A stretch of DNA of 64,000 bases from Blastococcus sp. HT6-4 (lineage in GTDB: Bacteria > Actinomycetota > Actinomycetes > Mycobacteriales > Geodermatophilaceae): the NCBI RefSeq assembly GCF_039679125.1, contig NZ_CP155551.1:4233416-4297415 (forward strand), written 5' to 3'. The notes below the pieces were generated by a model, which had not been told where the DNA came from, searched no databases, and saw only the letters and a list, made by a program, of their open reading frames with translations. Shown one piece after another: positions 1-10,341 of the stretch. Made by a program: the position numbers and the translations under genes. Numbering within the stretch: position 1 is the first letter of the stretch; every line of letters begins with the position of its first letter.

Positions 1-431
1 ACCTCGAGGGACCCGCCGGCGCCGTGGGCGAGCGCGGCGATCTCACCGACGGCGCCCACCGCCTCGGCGGTGCTCCGCCCCGCGTTGGCGCGACTGTGCC
101 CGTCGGAGGCCGAGACGACGTACTCGAGGTCGGCGACCCCGGCGTCCACCGCACGGACGGCGCCGCGCGGGTTGGCCACCAGCGCCGACCAGTGGACCTC
201 CGGCCAGCGGGAGAGCTCGGCCGCCACCGCGTCGGCGTCGGCGAGCGCCGGCACGGCCTTGGGGGACACGAACGACGTCGCCTCGATGCGCCGGACACCG
301 GTGGCCACGAGCGCCTCCAGCATGGCCAGCTTGGCCTCCAGCGGCACGGGGGCCTCCAGCTGGAGCCCGTCGCGCATGCCCACCTCGCGGACGTCGACCG
401 CGGCCGGCAGGACCAGGTCGAACTCCATCAT
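1..431 (-). CDS. HMG-CoA lyase-like aldolase, N-terminal part (runs off the window)
   Basis: The reverse strand from 431 reads open to the window edge, so only the first 143 codons are present. The start of the protein carries VREVGMRDGLQLE, very close to the EVGPRDGLQ signature of the HMG-CoA lyase/DRE-TIM metallolyase family, followed by the expected helix-rich barrel start (IEATSFVSPKAVPALAD). Members cleave 3-hydroxy-3-methylglutaryl-CoA to acetyl-CoA and acetoacetate in leucine catabolism; some relatives act on other acids, so the substrate is open. Two ATG codons lie in tandem (431, 428). GGAGG sits 5 bases before the first, which is why I use it. Transcribed away from the cyclase gene at 586. 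Confidence 0.85.
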   Translation of the reverse strand, partial: MMEFDLVLPAAVDVREVGMRDGLQLEAPVPLEAKLAMLEALVATGVRRIEATSFVSPKAVPALADADAVAAELSRWPEVHWSALVANPRGAVRAVDAGVADLEYVVSASDGHSRANAGRSTAEAVGAVGEIAALAHGAGGSLE

Positions 432-585
432 CGGTGCCTCCTCGTGCGGTCAACGGGTACATCCGCATCCTGCACCCCCTCCCCGACGTTCCCTCGATCA
501 GGCGTCACCGAACCGGAGCGGCCGATCCGGGGAGCATTTCGTGGGCGCCGTCCCGCAAGATGTGTGCAGGCAGAGGAGGTGTGGA

Positions 586-1485
586 GTGGTCGAGGTCGCG
601 GATGCGCTACCCCCGGCGGACCGGCGGAGTGCCTTCGCCAACGCGCCGATGGGCATCGCGCTGACGACACCCGCCGGGCTCCTCGTCGACGTCAACCCCG
701 CCCTCTCGGCCATGGTCGGCCGCGCCCCGGAGGAGCTGTACGGCCGATCGGTCATGGAGCTGGTGCACCCCGATGCCGTTCCGGCCGCGGAGGAGGCACA
801 CGCCAGCCTCACGGCGGATCCCGACCGTCCCATGCGGCACGAGACGCGCCTGACCCGTGCCGACAGGTCCGACGTCCCGGTGCAGATCACGGCCTCGTGG
901 GTGCGGGAGGCCGAGGAGCAGGCCGCGCACCTCGTGCTCATCTTCGAGGACATCACCGAGCGGAAGGCGCTCGAGGCGCAGCTGGTGCACCGCTCGCTGC
1001 ACGACCCCCTCACCGGTCTGCCGAACCGGCTGCTGTTCCAGGACCGCCTGCGGCACGCCCTCGACCGGGGGCACCGCGAGAACACCCCCACCTGCGTGCT
1101 GATCATCGACCTCGACGGGTTCAAGGCGATCAACGACGAGCTGGGGCACCCGATGGGCGACCGGGTCCTCGTCTCCTTCGCCGAGCGGCTGCGGTCGGTG
1201 CTGCGGGCCAGCGACACCGCCGCCCGCCTGGGCGGCGACGAGTTCAGCATCGTCTGCGAGAACACCGAGCGCCCGGACGCCGTGGCGCTGGCCGACCGGC
1301 TGCGCACGACGGTCACCGAGCCGTTGGACCTCGACGGCATCGAGGTGCCGGTGGGCATCAGCATCGGGATCGGCACGGTGCAGGGCGGCCAGGACCCCGA
1401 GCAGGAGTACGAGCGGGCGGTGCGCGCCGCCGACGACGACATGTACGCCGACAAGAGGCGCCGTCGCCGCGCCCGGCGTCGCTGA
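586..1485 (+). CDS. PAS-GGDEF diguanylate cyclase
   Basis: Predicted soluble enzyme of 299 residues that makes cyclic di-GMP from two GTP. A PAS sensor domain occupies about residues 13-125, ending in the FEDITERK linker typical of PAS/PAC units. The GGDEF domain follows from about 135 (SLHDPLTGLPNR). The catalytic GGDEF at 216-220 is intact, and an RASD motif at 207-210 stands exactly five residues before it, matching the RxxD inhibitory site for product feedback. No membrane segment is seen, so the input is probably cytoplasmic. The start is GTG at 586 because GAGGAGG lies 6 bases upstream; reading further upstream gives non-coding-like sequence. No phosphodiesterase (EAL) domain is attached. 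Confidence 0.88.
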   Translation: MVEVADALPPADRRSAFANAPMGIALTTPAGLLVDVNPALSAMVGRAPEELYGRSVMELVHPDAVPAAEEAHASLTADPDRPMRHETRLTRADRSDVPVQITASWVREAEEQAAHLVLIFEDITERKALEAQLVHRSLHDPLTGLPNRLLFQDRLRHALDRGHRENTPTCVLIIDLDGFKAINDELGHPMGDRVLVSFAERLRSVLRASDTAARLGGDEFSIVCENTERPDAVALADRLRTTVTEPLDLDGIEVPVGISIGIGTVQGGQDPEQEYERAVRAADDDMYADKRRRRRARRR

Positions 1486-1505
1486 CCCGCCGGATCAGGC
1501 GCCGG

Positions 1506-2123
1506 TCATCCCTCCACCCAGTCGGTGACCCCCCGGAGCTTCGCGAGGACGGCGGTCACGATCGGCAGGACGCTGGCGAACAGCACGAACGCGGTGATCC
1601 CGAAGCGGCCGCCGTCGCCCAGCGTCAGCAGGCCGGCGACCAGGGCGAGGAACAGGACCCCGATCGCGGTCAGCGCGGAGCCGAAGAGCAGCCCCGCGCG
1701 GTGTCCCTGCAGCAGTCGCGCCCCACCGGCGATCAGGCCGGCCGCGCAGGGGAGCCCGAGGACGAGCAGCACCGTCGCCGGGTCGTCGTCGCCGCCGAAG
1801 GCCGCCAGCAGCATGAACAGCGAGCCGATGCCGGTCAGCCCACCGGTCACGATGCCGAGGACGCCCGCCGAGGTGACGACGGTGGGGCGGCGCGCCCCGG
1901 CCGGCCACCCGGGATGACCCGGGTGCCCGTACGGAGGCTGCCCGTAGGGGAACGGCCCGTACGGGCCCTGGCCGTACGGGGCCTGCCCGTACGGCGCCAT
2001 CCCGTACGGGGCCTGGCCGTACGGCGCCATCCCGTACGGGGCCTGGCCGTACGGGGGAGGACCCGGCTGCCCGGGGCCCGGCTGCCCGCCGGACGGAGAG
2101 GCCCAGTACCGACCGTCGCTCAT
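1506..2123 (-). CDS. Proline/PYG-rich membrane protein of unknown function
   Basis: Protein of about 205 residues. The N-terminal 75 or so residues are rich in Pro, Tyr, Gly and Gln, with repeated PYGQ/PYGM units. After a short basic stretch come four hydrophobic segments (for example GVLGIVTGGLTGIGSLFMLL and FVLFASVLPIVTAVLA). This is the common actinobacterial design of a low-complexity cytoplasmic tail on a small four-helix membrane protein. No family function can be assigned. The start at 2123 (MSDGRYW) is preferred over one at 2180 because the extra residues do not resemble a natural N-terminus, but no convincing ribosome binding site supports either. Confidence 0.7.
   Translation of the reverse strand: MSDGRYWASPSGGQPGPGQPGPPPYGQAPYGMAPYGQAPYGMAPYGQAPYGQGPYGPFPYGQPPYGHPGHPGWPAGARRPTVVTSAGVLGIVTGGLTGIGSLFMLLAAFGGDDDPATVLLVLGLPCAAGLIAGGARLLQGHRAGLLFGSALTAIGVLFLALVAGLLTLGDGGRFGITAFVLFASVLPIVTAVLAKLRGVTDWVEG
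1991..2050. repeat. Two perfect tandem 30-bp units inside the PYG-coding region
   Basis: Bases 1991-2020 are repeated exactly at 2021-2050. Degenerate copies with the CCGTACGG core extend the array to about 1926. The repeat is in frame (30 = 10 codons) and encodes alternating PYGQ and PYGM blocks, so copy-number change would lengthen or shorten the tail without breaking the gene. Confidence 0.9.
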
Positions 2124-2262
2124 GCGGGCAGTCTGCCCGCCGTCGGCCTCGTGACCAGGCCCGACACGAGCGTCGGTCACCCGGTCGGGTCGGGGGCCAC
2201 CGTCCGTCGTCGGCCGGGCGGCGATCCGGTCGGTCCGGTCCCGGCCGCCGTGCCGCCACCGC

Positions 2263-3837
2263 TCACCGGGCGGCGGTCGTCCTCGTCGGAGCGAGCAGCA
2301 CGGCCTCCGCGGGGCCCAGGTTCCCGGTCCAGGCGTCTCCCTCCGCGTGCCCGGCAGACGAGACCTCCACGGTCGCGGGCTCGTCCAGCGGCAGCCGCGC
2401 CGGCGCGTCGGTGAAGTTCACCGCGACGACCCGTCGATCGGGGTCGGCCTCCCGCTCGTACGCCAGCACGCCGTCGGGCGCGGGCAGGGGCGTCCAGTTG
2501 CCGTGGAACAGGGCGGGCGAGCGGCGGCGGGCAGCCAGGAGCCGGCGGTAGAGGTGCAGGACCGAGGCCGGGTCGTCGCGCTGCGCCGCGGCGCTGCGGG
2601 CGGCGGGATCCGGCGGGAAGGGCAGCCAGGGCTCCGGCGGCCAGCCGTGGCCCTCCGCCGCCGTCCAGGGGATCGGCGCCCGGCAGCCGTCGCGGCCGCC
2701 CGGGTCGACCCGCCGGTCCGGCGGGACGACGGCGTCCTCCAGCCCCAGCTCCTCACCCGCGTACAGGAACGGCGTGCCCGGCAGGGTGAGCAGCAGCACC
2801 GCGGCGGCGCGCGCCCGCTCCTCCGACCCGCCGTAGCGGGTGCGATGGCGGGGGTTGTCGTGGTTGGACAGCACCCAGGTCGGCCAGGAGCCGCTGGGCG
2901 CCAGCGCCGCCAGGATCTCCTCGACGGCCGAGCGCCAGAAGGAGGCGTCCCAGGGACCGGAGAGCGGGACGAAGTTGAACGCCAGGTGCAGCTCGTCGCC
3001 CGCACCGTAGTAGGGGGCGATGAGGGCGGGGGAGCGGAGGTTGACCTCGCCGACCATGGCCCGGTCACCGGGGAACTCGTCGAGCACCGCCCGGATGCCG
3101 CGCAGCAGCTCGTGGGTCACCGGCAGGTCGTGGCTGTGCACGATGTTCGTGCCGACCAGCTCCGGCGGGTGATCGGGCAGGCCCGGGTCCTTGCCGATCA
3201 GGTGGACGACGTCCGCGCGGAAGCCGTCCACCCCGCGCCGCAGCCAGAACCGGAGGACGTCGTGCATCGCCTCCTGCACGGCCGGCTCGGCCCAGTTCAG
3301 GTCGGGCTGCTCGGCCAGGAAGAGGTGCAGGTACCACTGCGCCGTGTGCTCGTCCCAGGTCCAGGCCGGTCCGCCGGTGAACTGCGCCAGCCAGTTGTTC
3401 GGCGGTGTCCCCGGCTCGCCGTCCCGCCACAGGTACCAGTTCCGGCGGGCCGACGTGCGGGAGGCTCGCGAGTCCAGGAACCACGGGTGCTGGTCACTGG
3501 TGTGGTTGGGCACCCAGTCCAGCATCAGCCGCATGCCCCGGTCGTGGACGTCGGCGAGCAGCCGGTCGAAGGCCGCCAGATCGCCGAACAGGGGATCGAC
3601 GTCGCAGTGGTCGGCGATGTCGTAGCCGGCGTCGGCCATGGGCGAGCGGTAGATCGGCGAGAGCCAGAGCACGTCCACGCCGAGCCAGCTCAGGTGGTCC
3701 AGCCGGCTCCGGATGCCCTCCAGGTCGCCGATCCCGTCACCGGAGGCGTCGGCGAAGGACCGCGGGTAGATCTGGTAGACCACGCCGCTGCGCCACCACG
3801 GGGTGGCCGCCTCGCCGGGGGCCCACCGGGCGGTCAC
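2263..3837 (-). CDS. GH13 alpha-glucosidase (oligo-1,6-glucosidase/maltase type)
   Basis: Predicted cytoplasmic retaining glycoside hydrolase of 524 residues acting on alpha-glucosidic bonds of maltose, trehalose or short maltodextrins. It begins with the classic WWRSGVVYQIYPRSF strand of a (beta/alpha)8 barrel. The catalytic triad is visible: nucleophile D209 in GFRADVVH, acid/base E264 in GEVNL and transition-state D327 in SNHDNP. A C-terminal beta domain follows. The GTG start at 3837 overlaps the stop of the upstream GH13 gene (GTGA), so translation is probably coupled. With pgm and the TreS-like gene upstream it forms a three-gene sugar operon. The exact substrate cannot be told from sequence. 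Confidence 0.88.
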   Translation of the reverse strand: MTARWAPGEAATPWWRSGVVYQIYPRSFADASGDGIGDLEGIRSRLDHLSWLGVDVLWLSPIYRSPMADAGYDIADHCDVDPLFGDLAAFDRLLADVHDRGMRLMLDWVPNHTSDQHPWFLDSRASRTSARRNWYLWRDGEPGTPPNNWLAQFTGGPAWTWDEHTAQWYLHLFLAEQPDLNWAEPAVQEAMHDVLRFWLRRGVDGFRADVVHLIGKDPGLPDHPPELVGTNIVHSHDLPVTHELLRGIRAVLDEFPGDRAMVGEVNLRSPALIAPYYGAGDELHLAFNFVPLSGPWDASFWRSAVEEILAALAPSGSWPTWVLSNHDNPRHRTRYGGSEERARAAAVLLLTLPGTPFLYAGEELGLEDAVVPPDRRVDPGGRDGCRAPIPWTAAEGHGWPPEPWLPFPPDPAARSAAAQRDDPASVLHLYRRLLAARRRSPALFHGNWTPLPAPDGVLAYEREADPDRRVVAVNFTDAPARLPLDEPATVEVSSAGHAEGDAWTGNLGPAEAVLLAPTRTTAAR

Positions 3838-5498
3838 AGCGCCATCCCGCTGCCCGGACGCCGGCCCCGCAGCCACCGGTAGCCGAAGGGCCCGAGAGCG
3901 ACGCGGGGATCGTCCGGGTCGAACGGCTCGTAGCGGTCGTTGCCGAAGATGTCGCCCACCTCCTCGAGCCGGCCGCCGTCGGTCAGCTCGATCCGGGTCT
4001 CCACGTCGTCGCCGGACAGGTTGTGCGCGGCGAGGACGGTGCCGTCCAGCCAGTCGCACCGGTGGACGAGCACCCGCGGATCACCGGAGTCGAGCACCGT
4101 CCAGGCGCCCCAGCCGAACTCCGGGGACTCCTTGCGCACGCGGATCGCCCGCTCCACCCGGTTGAGCAGCGAGTCCTCGCGCCGCCGCTGCTCGGCCACG
4201 TTGACCTCCTGGTAGCGGAACGGGCCGTCGTCGACGACCGGGGCGACCAGTTCGCCGTCGCGGCGGTTGGAGAAGCCGCCGTTCGGCCCGTCGGCCCACT
4301 GCATGACCGTGCGCACGCTCTTGCGCCCCTCGATGGCCAGGTCGTCGCCCATCCCGATCTCCTCCCCGTAGAGCAGCACCGGGGTGCCGGGCAGGGTCAG
4401 GAGCAGGCTGAAGGCGAGTTCGATGCGCCTGCGGTCGCCGTCGACCATCGGTGGCAGCCGCCGCCGGATGCCGCGGCCGTAGATCCGCATCTCCTGGTCC
4501 GGCGCGAAGGCGGTCATGACGTCGTCCTTCTCGTCGGCCGGCAGCCGGGAGAGGTTCAGCTCGTCGTGGTTGCGCAGGAAGTTGAGCCACTGCGAGGTCC
4601 GCGGTGGGGACGGCGTCCTGCGCAGGTGCTCGGCCAGCGGAGTGGCCTCGCCGCGGGCGAGCGCGGCGAAGACCGCTCCGGACAGGATGAAGTTGAACAG
4701 CCCGGTCATCTCGCCGCCGTCACCGAAGAAGCTCTCGCGGTCACCGGGATCGAGGTTGACCTCACCGAACAGGACGGCGTCCCCGCGCCGGCGGGAGAGG
4801 AAGCCGCGCATGTCCTGGAGGATCAGGTGCGGGTCCTGCGGCATCTGGTGCTCGACCCCGGTCGCGCCGATGAGGTAGGGCGCGGCGTCCACCCGGAACC
4901 CGGAGACCCCGAGCTCCAGCCAGAAGCCCATGACCCGGTGGATCTCGTCGCGGACGTCGGGGTGGGCCGTGTTGAGGTCGGGCTCCGACGAGTAGAAGCG
5001 GTGCAGGTAGTACTGCCCGGCCTCCTCGTCCCAGGCCCAGTTGCTCTCCTCCTTGTCCGGGAAGATGACCTTCGCCTCGTCCTCCGGCCGCTCGTCGGCC
5101 CACACGTACCAGTTGCGGTACGGGGAGTCCCGGTCCCGGCGTGCCGACTGGAACCAGGGGTGCTCGCTGGAGGTGTGGTTGACCACGAGATCGATCACCA
5201 CCCGGATCCCGAGGTCGCGGGCGGTGCGGACGAACTCGACGAACTCGCCCAGCGTCCCGAGCCGGGGATCCACGGTGTAGTAGTCGCTGACGTCGTAGCC
5301 GTCGTCCCGTCCCGGCGAGGGATAGAACGGCAGCAGCCACAGGCAGGTGACGCCCAGGCCGGACAGGTAGGGCAGGCGGTGCGTCAGACCACGGAAGTCG
5401 CCGACGCCGTCCCCGTCGGAGTCCATGAAGGTCTCGACGTCCACGGAGTAGACGACGGCGTTCTTCCACCACTGGTCGCTGACGGCTGGATCGAACAT
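3834..5498 (-). CDS. GH13 family protein, trehalose synthase-like
   Basis: Protein of 554 residues. The order of motifs (WWKNAVVYSVDVETFMDSDG, then LLPFYPSP, DGYDVSDY, DLVVNHTS) resembles trehalose synthase, which interconverts maltose and trehalose, more than amylases. The catalytic residues D204 (GFRVDAAP), E246 (GEVNL) and D312 (NHDELN) are all present. It diverges from typical TreS in several loops, so hydrolase activity is also possible. ATG 5498 is chosen because the protein then starts just before the conserved barrel; in-frame ATGs at 5516 and 5531 exist. It lies 61 bases downstream of pgm and overlaps the next GH13 gene by 4 bases, implying one transcript that channels disaccharides to glucose phosphates. 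Confidence 0.82.
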   Translation of the reverse strand: MFDPAVSDQWWKNAVVYSVDVETFMDSDGDGVGDFRGLTHRLPYLSGLGVTCLWLLPFYPSPGRDDGYDVSDYYTVDPRLGTLGEFVEFVRTARDLGIRVVIDLVVNHTSSEHPWFQSARRDRDSPYRNWYVWADERPEDEAKVIFPDKEESNWAWDEEAGQYYLHRFYSSEPDLNTAHPDVRDEIHRVMGFWLELGVSGFRVDAAPYLIGATGVEHQMPQDPHLILQDMRGFLSRRRGDAVLFGEVNLDPGDRESFFGDGGEMTGLFNFILSGAVFAALARGEATPLAEHLRRTPSPPRTSQWLNFLRNHDELNLSRLPADEKDDVMTAFAPDQEMRIYGRGIRRRLPPMVDGDRRRIELAFSLLLTLPGTPVLLYGEEIGMGDDLAIEGRKSVRTVMQWADGPNGGFSNRRDGELVAPVVDDGPFRYQEVNVAEQRRREDSLLNRVERAIRVRKESPEFGWGAWTVLDSGDPRVLVHRCDWLDGTVLAAHNLSGDDVETRIELTDGGRLEEVGDIFGNDRYEPFDPDDPRVALGPFGYRWLRGRRPGSGMAL

Positions 5499-5559
5499 GC
5501 TCCCCGCCCTACCCATGATCCGCCGTCCCACCTCACCGGGCGGGCACGGCCGTGTCCGC

Positions 5560-7194
<1,635 letters not shown>

Positions 7195-7262
7195 GCCGTT
7201 GATCTTGGCCGGACCGGCGGGTGGGCGCGAGCCCAGTGGCGGCTACGCCCACCCCTCCGGGT

Positions 7263-7691
7263 TCACTCCGCCCGGCGCGGCTCCCCGGGGTACGTGCCGA
7301 ACTGCCAGAGGTTGCCCTCGGGGTCGCGCGCGGCGAAGTCCCGGGACCCGTGGTCGGTGTCGTACGGCGGCCGGACGATCTCGGCGCCGGCCGCGACCGC
7401 ACGGGCGTGCACGGCGTCGGGGTCGGCGGTGACCACGTAGCAGCCGGTCGACTCCACCGGCCACTGCCCGCCGTCGTCCCGCACCGAGCCGAGCATCACC
7501 CCGCCGCCCTCGGGCCAGGACAGCTGGGCGTGGTCGACCCGGTCGCCCTCGCCGTACACGGCCGTCTCCTCGAACCCGAACGCATCCACGAGGAAGCGGA
7601 TCAGCCCCCGCGCGTCGCGGGCCCGGAACGCCGGCCAGACCGTGGGGGCCGGCGTCGTCTGCTGCTGGTCGGTCTGCTGCGTCGTCGTCAT
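7263..7691 (-). CDS. VOC (glyoxalase/bleomycin-resistance) family protein
   Basis: Small protein of 142 residues with the paired beta-alpha-beta-beta-beta fold of the vicinal oxygen chelate superfamily. FRARDARGLIRFLVDAFGFE is the usual first-module start, and DFAARDPEGNLWQFGTY is the typical C-terminal strand with the metal-ligand Glu/Asp region. The first 17 residues are Gln/Thr-rich and probably disordered. These proteins include lyases, dioxygenases and drug-binding proteins, so no reaction is assigned. ATG 7691 overlaps the stop of the AraC-type regulator upstream (ATGA), which suggests the two are co-translated and functionally linked. Confidence 0.85.
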   Translation of the reverse strand: MTTTQQTDQQQTTPAPTVWPAFRARDARGLIRFLVDAFGFEETAVYGEGDRVDHAQLSWPEGGGVMLGSVRDDGGQWPVESTGCYVVTADPDAVHARAVAAGAEIVRPPYDTDHGSRDFAARDPEGNLWQFGTYPGEPRRAE

Positions 7692-8521
7692 GCCGACGAC
7701 AGTGCCGCGGCCAGGGCAGCGGTGTCTTGTACGTACCCGAACTCCGCCGCCAGCCAGCGCGTGGGCGGCAGGCCGGCGAACGCCCGCCATTCCCGCGTGA
7801 GGTGCGCCTGGTCGGTGAAGCCGGTACCCACGGCGAGGGCGGCGAGGTCGGGGGCGCCGCCGGCGGCCACCCGCGCGGCCAGCGCCCGCCGGGCCCGGTC
7901 GAAGCGCACCACGCGGGCGGCCTGCTTCGGCCCCAGCCCCGTCTCGGCACGGAACCGCTGCTCCAGGTGGCGCGGGGACCAGCCGATCCGGCGGGCCACC
8001 TCCCCCACGGGCAACCGGCCCCCGGCCGCCGTCGTCAGCCGCCAGGCCTCGCGCACCTCGGCCGGCACGGCAACCGGGCGCAGCCGTCGCAGCAGCACCG
8101 CCTCCAGGGCCGCGAACCGGGCGGGCCAGCCGTCGGCGGCCCGCACCCGATCCACCAGCTCGGTGCCGGCCGCGCCCAGCAACTCGGTCAGCGGCACGTC
8201 CAGGGACGCCAGCGCACCGGCCGGGGAGCCGAGCAGCGCGCGGGCGCCGCACGGGGTGAGCGACAGCTGGATGCCCGCCTGCCGGCCGGGGTGGACGATC
8301 CGCGCCGGCCGGGTGTGCAGCCCGCCGACGAGCGTGTCGAACGCGCCGGGGGCCTGGGCGGGGTCGGGGTGGGCGGCCATCTCCAGCGGATCGTCGATCG
8401 CCACCACGACGGTCAGCCACGGGGACGGCAGCCCCAGGTGCTCGCCCGGTGGGAAGCCCTCGTGCCGGTAGCCGACGGCCGCGGCCACGTACGGGCGCAG
8501 GGCGGGGTGCGGGCGGTGCAC
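7688..8521 (-). CDS. AraC-family transcriptional regulator
   Basis: About 277 residues. The C-terminal third carries a double helix-turn-helix of the AraC type: VGEVARRIGWSPRHLEQRFR as the first unit and DLAALAVGTGFTDQAHLTRE as the second, ending in the usual F-G-Y-V segment. The N-terminal part is an unassigned effector or dimer domain (related regulators are called DUF6597-type). I place the start at GTG 8521, which has AGGAG six bases upstream; in-frame GTGs at 8524 and 8539 are possible. It likely controls the overlapping VOC gene and may bind the 220-bp gap shared with the divergent gene at 8742. Confidence 0.85.
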   Translation of the reverse strand: MHRPHPALRPYVAAAVGYRHEGFPPGEHLGLPSPWLTVVVAIDDPLEMAAHPDPAQAPGAFDTLVGGLHTRPARIVHPGRQAGIQLSLTPCGARALLGSPAGALASLDVPLTELLGAAGTELVDRVRAADGWPARFAALEAVLLRRLRPVAVPAEVREAWRLTTAAGGRLPVGEVARRIGWSPRHLEQRFRAETGLGPKQAARVVRFDRARRALAARVAAGGAPDLAALAVGTGFTDQAHLTREWRAFAGLPPTRWLAAEFGYVQDTAALAAALSSA

Positions 8522-8741
8522 CACCGACTCCTGCCGCACGGTGGGGATCGTTCCGCGTGCGCCCGCCGGTGTCACGGGGTCCGGCCGCGAACCCAGGGCG
8601 CGCCCGCGCGCGTCACCCGCCTGTCGGGGCCCTCGTGCAGACCCGCACCTCGGGCCATTTCCTGTCGCTGACCTGGGGTTCTGTTGTACCCCGGCTCTAT
8701 GTTCGGGGTGTCGGTCGAGGTCCACCGGAGGGGGCGAGAGC
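8522..8741. promoter_or_regulatory. Divergent intergenic region between AraC regulator and DUF222/HNH gene
   Basis: 220 bases without a credible gene. It contains an imperfect dyad GGGGT-N8-ACCCC near 8675-8692 and a TATGTT hexamer near 8699 that could serve as a -10 for the rightward gene. GGAGG lies about 12 bases before GTG 8742. Which regulator acts here is not visible from sequence. Confidence 0.35.
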
Positions 8742-9957
8742 GTGTCCGAGTTCCGATCCGCCCTCGACGACCTGACCGCGATCGACCTCGAGGAACTGTC
8801 CGGGGATGCCCTGCTCGACCTCGTCGGCGAGCTGAGCACGACGGCCAACCGCGTCGCCGCGGTCCTCACGTCCGCCGTGCGGGCCGCCGACCGGCGCGAG
8901 GCCTACCGGCGGGACGGCGCGGTCTCCATGAAGGCCTGGCTGCGCGGCAGCTGCAGCATGGCTCCCGAGCAGGCGACGGCGACGGTCTCCACCGGCCGGC
9001 GGCTCGAGCTGCTGCCGGAGACCGCGGCGGCCTTCGCGGCCGGCGACATCACTGCGAGGCACGCCCGCGTCATCACGAAGGCCATGACGCCCGGGCGGAT
9101 CGCCAAGGCCGCCGGGGCGGGGGTCGATCTCGGCGAGAGCGATCGCCTCCTGGCCGATCTGGCACGGGCGACGGGCCCTCAGGACACCGCGCGCGGGGTC
9201 GCACAGTGGGTCGCCGGCGTGGACCCCGACGGCACGCTGGACGACGCCGCCGACACCCGCCGGCGCTTCACCATGACTCCCGGCCTGGACGGCCGGGTGT
9301 ACCTGCGGGGCGAGCTGGACGCCGCCGGTGGCGAGTACGTGCGCACCGCGCTGGCCGCACTGATGAACGGCGACCGCCCGGCCGGCGACACCCGCTCCCA
9401 CGCGGAGCGGCAGGGCGATGCGCTCGTCACGCTGGCCCGTGGGCCCCTGGACGGCGGCGGACTAACGACCGTTCGGGGTGAGCGGCCGCACGTCCGGGTC
9501 ACCATCGACCTCATGGCCCTCTGCGCCGAACGGGGGGCTGCGGGCGTCGCGGGCGGTTCCCTGGGGTGGGGCGGGCCGATCAACCCGGAGACGGCACGGC
9601 GGCTGGCGTGCGATGCCGGCGTCTCCCGCATCCTCACCGGCCCGAGCGGGCCTACCGCTCGACGTCGGCCGCGAGCAGCGGACCTCGACCACGGGCATCC
9701 GCCGGTCGATCGAGATCCGCGACGAGCACCGCGTGTTCGCCGGCTGCGACGCCCCGGCGGAGTGGTGCGACGTCCACCATGTCGTTCACTGGGCCCACGG
9801 CGGGCCGACGAGCTGTGAGAACGGGGCGCTTCTCTGCGAGCGGCACCACACGAGCTGTCACGAGGGCGGTTTCGCCATCCGTCGGGATCCCGGCACCGGT
9901 CGCTGGCACACCTACCGGCCGGACGGCACCGAGATCCTCAGCCGCGCCGGCCCCTGA
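8742..9957 (+). pseudogene. DUF222 / HNH endonuclease (13E12 type), frameshifted
   Basis: The first 303 codons encode the helical DUF222 domain seen in the actinobacterial 13E12 repeat family. The reading frame then leaves the protein at about 9648-9651. The next frame picks up directly with an intact HNH nuclease domain (RDEHRVFAGCDAPAEW, then CDVHHVVHWAHGG and CERHH) to TGA 9957. One extra base in the GCGGGCC run would explain it; removing it gives a normal protein of about 404 residues. It may be a true pseudogene, a sequencing slip in a G/C run, or programmed shifting (no slippery heptamer is obvious). The family is typically multicopy and mobile-like, with unproven function. The start GTG 8742 has an upstream GGAGG. 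Confidence 0.8.
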
Positions 9958-10005
9958 CGCCACGGCGGCCCGCCGCCCGGACTGACAGCCCACCACTCCG
10001 AGTGG

Positions 10006-10341
10006 CTAGGCACCTCGCGGGGCGTACATGATCACCGCCACGCCGACGAGGCAGACGAGCGCGCCGACGACGTCGTACCGGTCGGGCCGGAACCCGTCGA
10101 CGGCCATGCCCCAGGCCAGGGAGCCGGCGACGAAGACGCCGCCGTAGGCGGCGAGGATCCGGCCGAAGTTCGCGTCGGGCTGCAGGGTGGCGACGAAGCC
10201 GTAGAGGCCGAGGGCGACGACGCCCGCGCCGATCCACGCCCAGCCGCGGTGCTCCCGGACGCCCTGCCACACCAGCCAGGCGCCACCGATCTCGGCGAGC
10301 GCGGCGAGCGCGAACAGAACCAGCGACCGCGCGACGGTCAC
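10006..10341 (-). CDS. YnfA-family small membrane protein (UPF0060)
   Basis: 111 residues with four predicted membrane helices ([76 protein letters not shown]), the length and layout of the UPF0060/YnfA family. These resemble small multidrug-resistance transporters and probably act as dimers in the membrane, though a substrate is not established here. Start GTG 10341 overlaps the stop of the upstream hydrolase (GTGA), so the two are probably coupled. Confidence 0.9.
   Translation of the reverse strand: MTVARSLVLFALAALAEIGGAWLVWQGVREHRGWAWIGAGVVALGLYGFVATLQPDANFGRILAAYGGVFVAGSLAWGMAVDGFRPDRYDVVGALVCLVGVAVIMYAPRGA

Noticed and set aside
1926..2057. Possible CRISPR array
   Set aside because: Units are directly adjacent, in frame and code for PYG repeats; no spacers.
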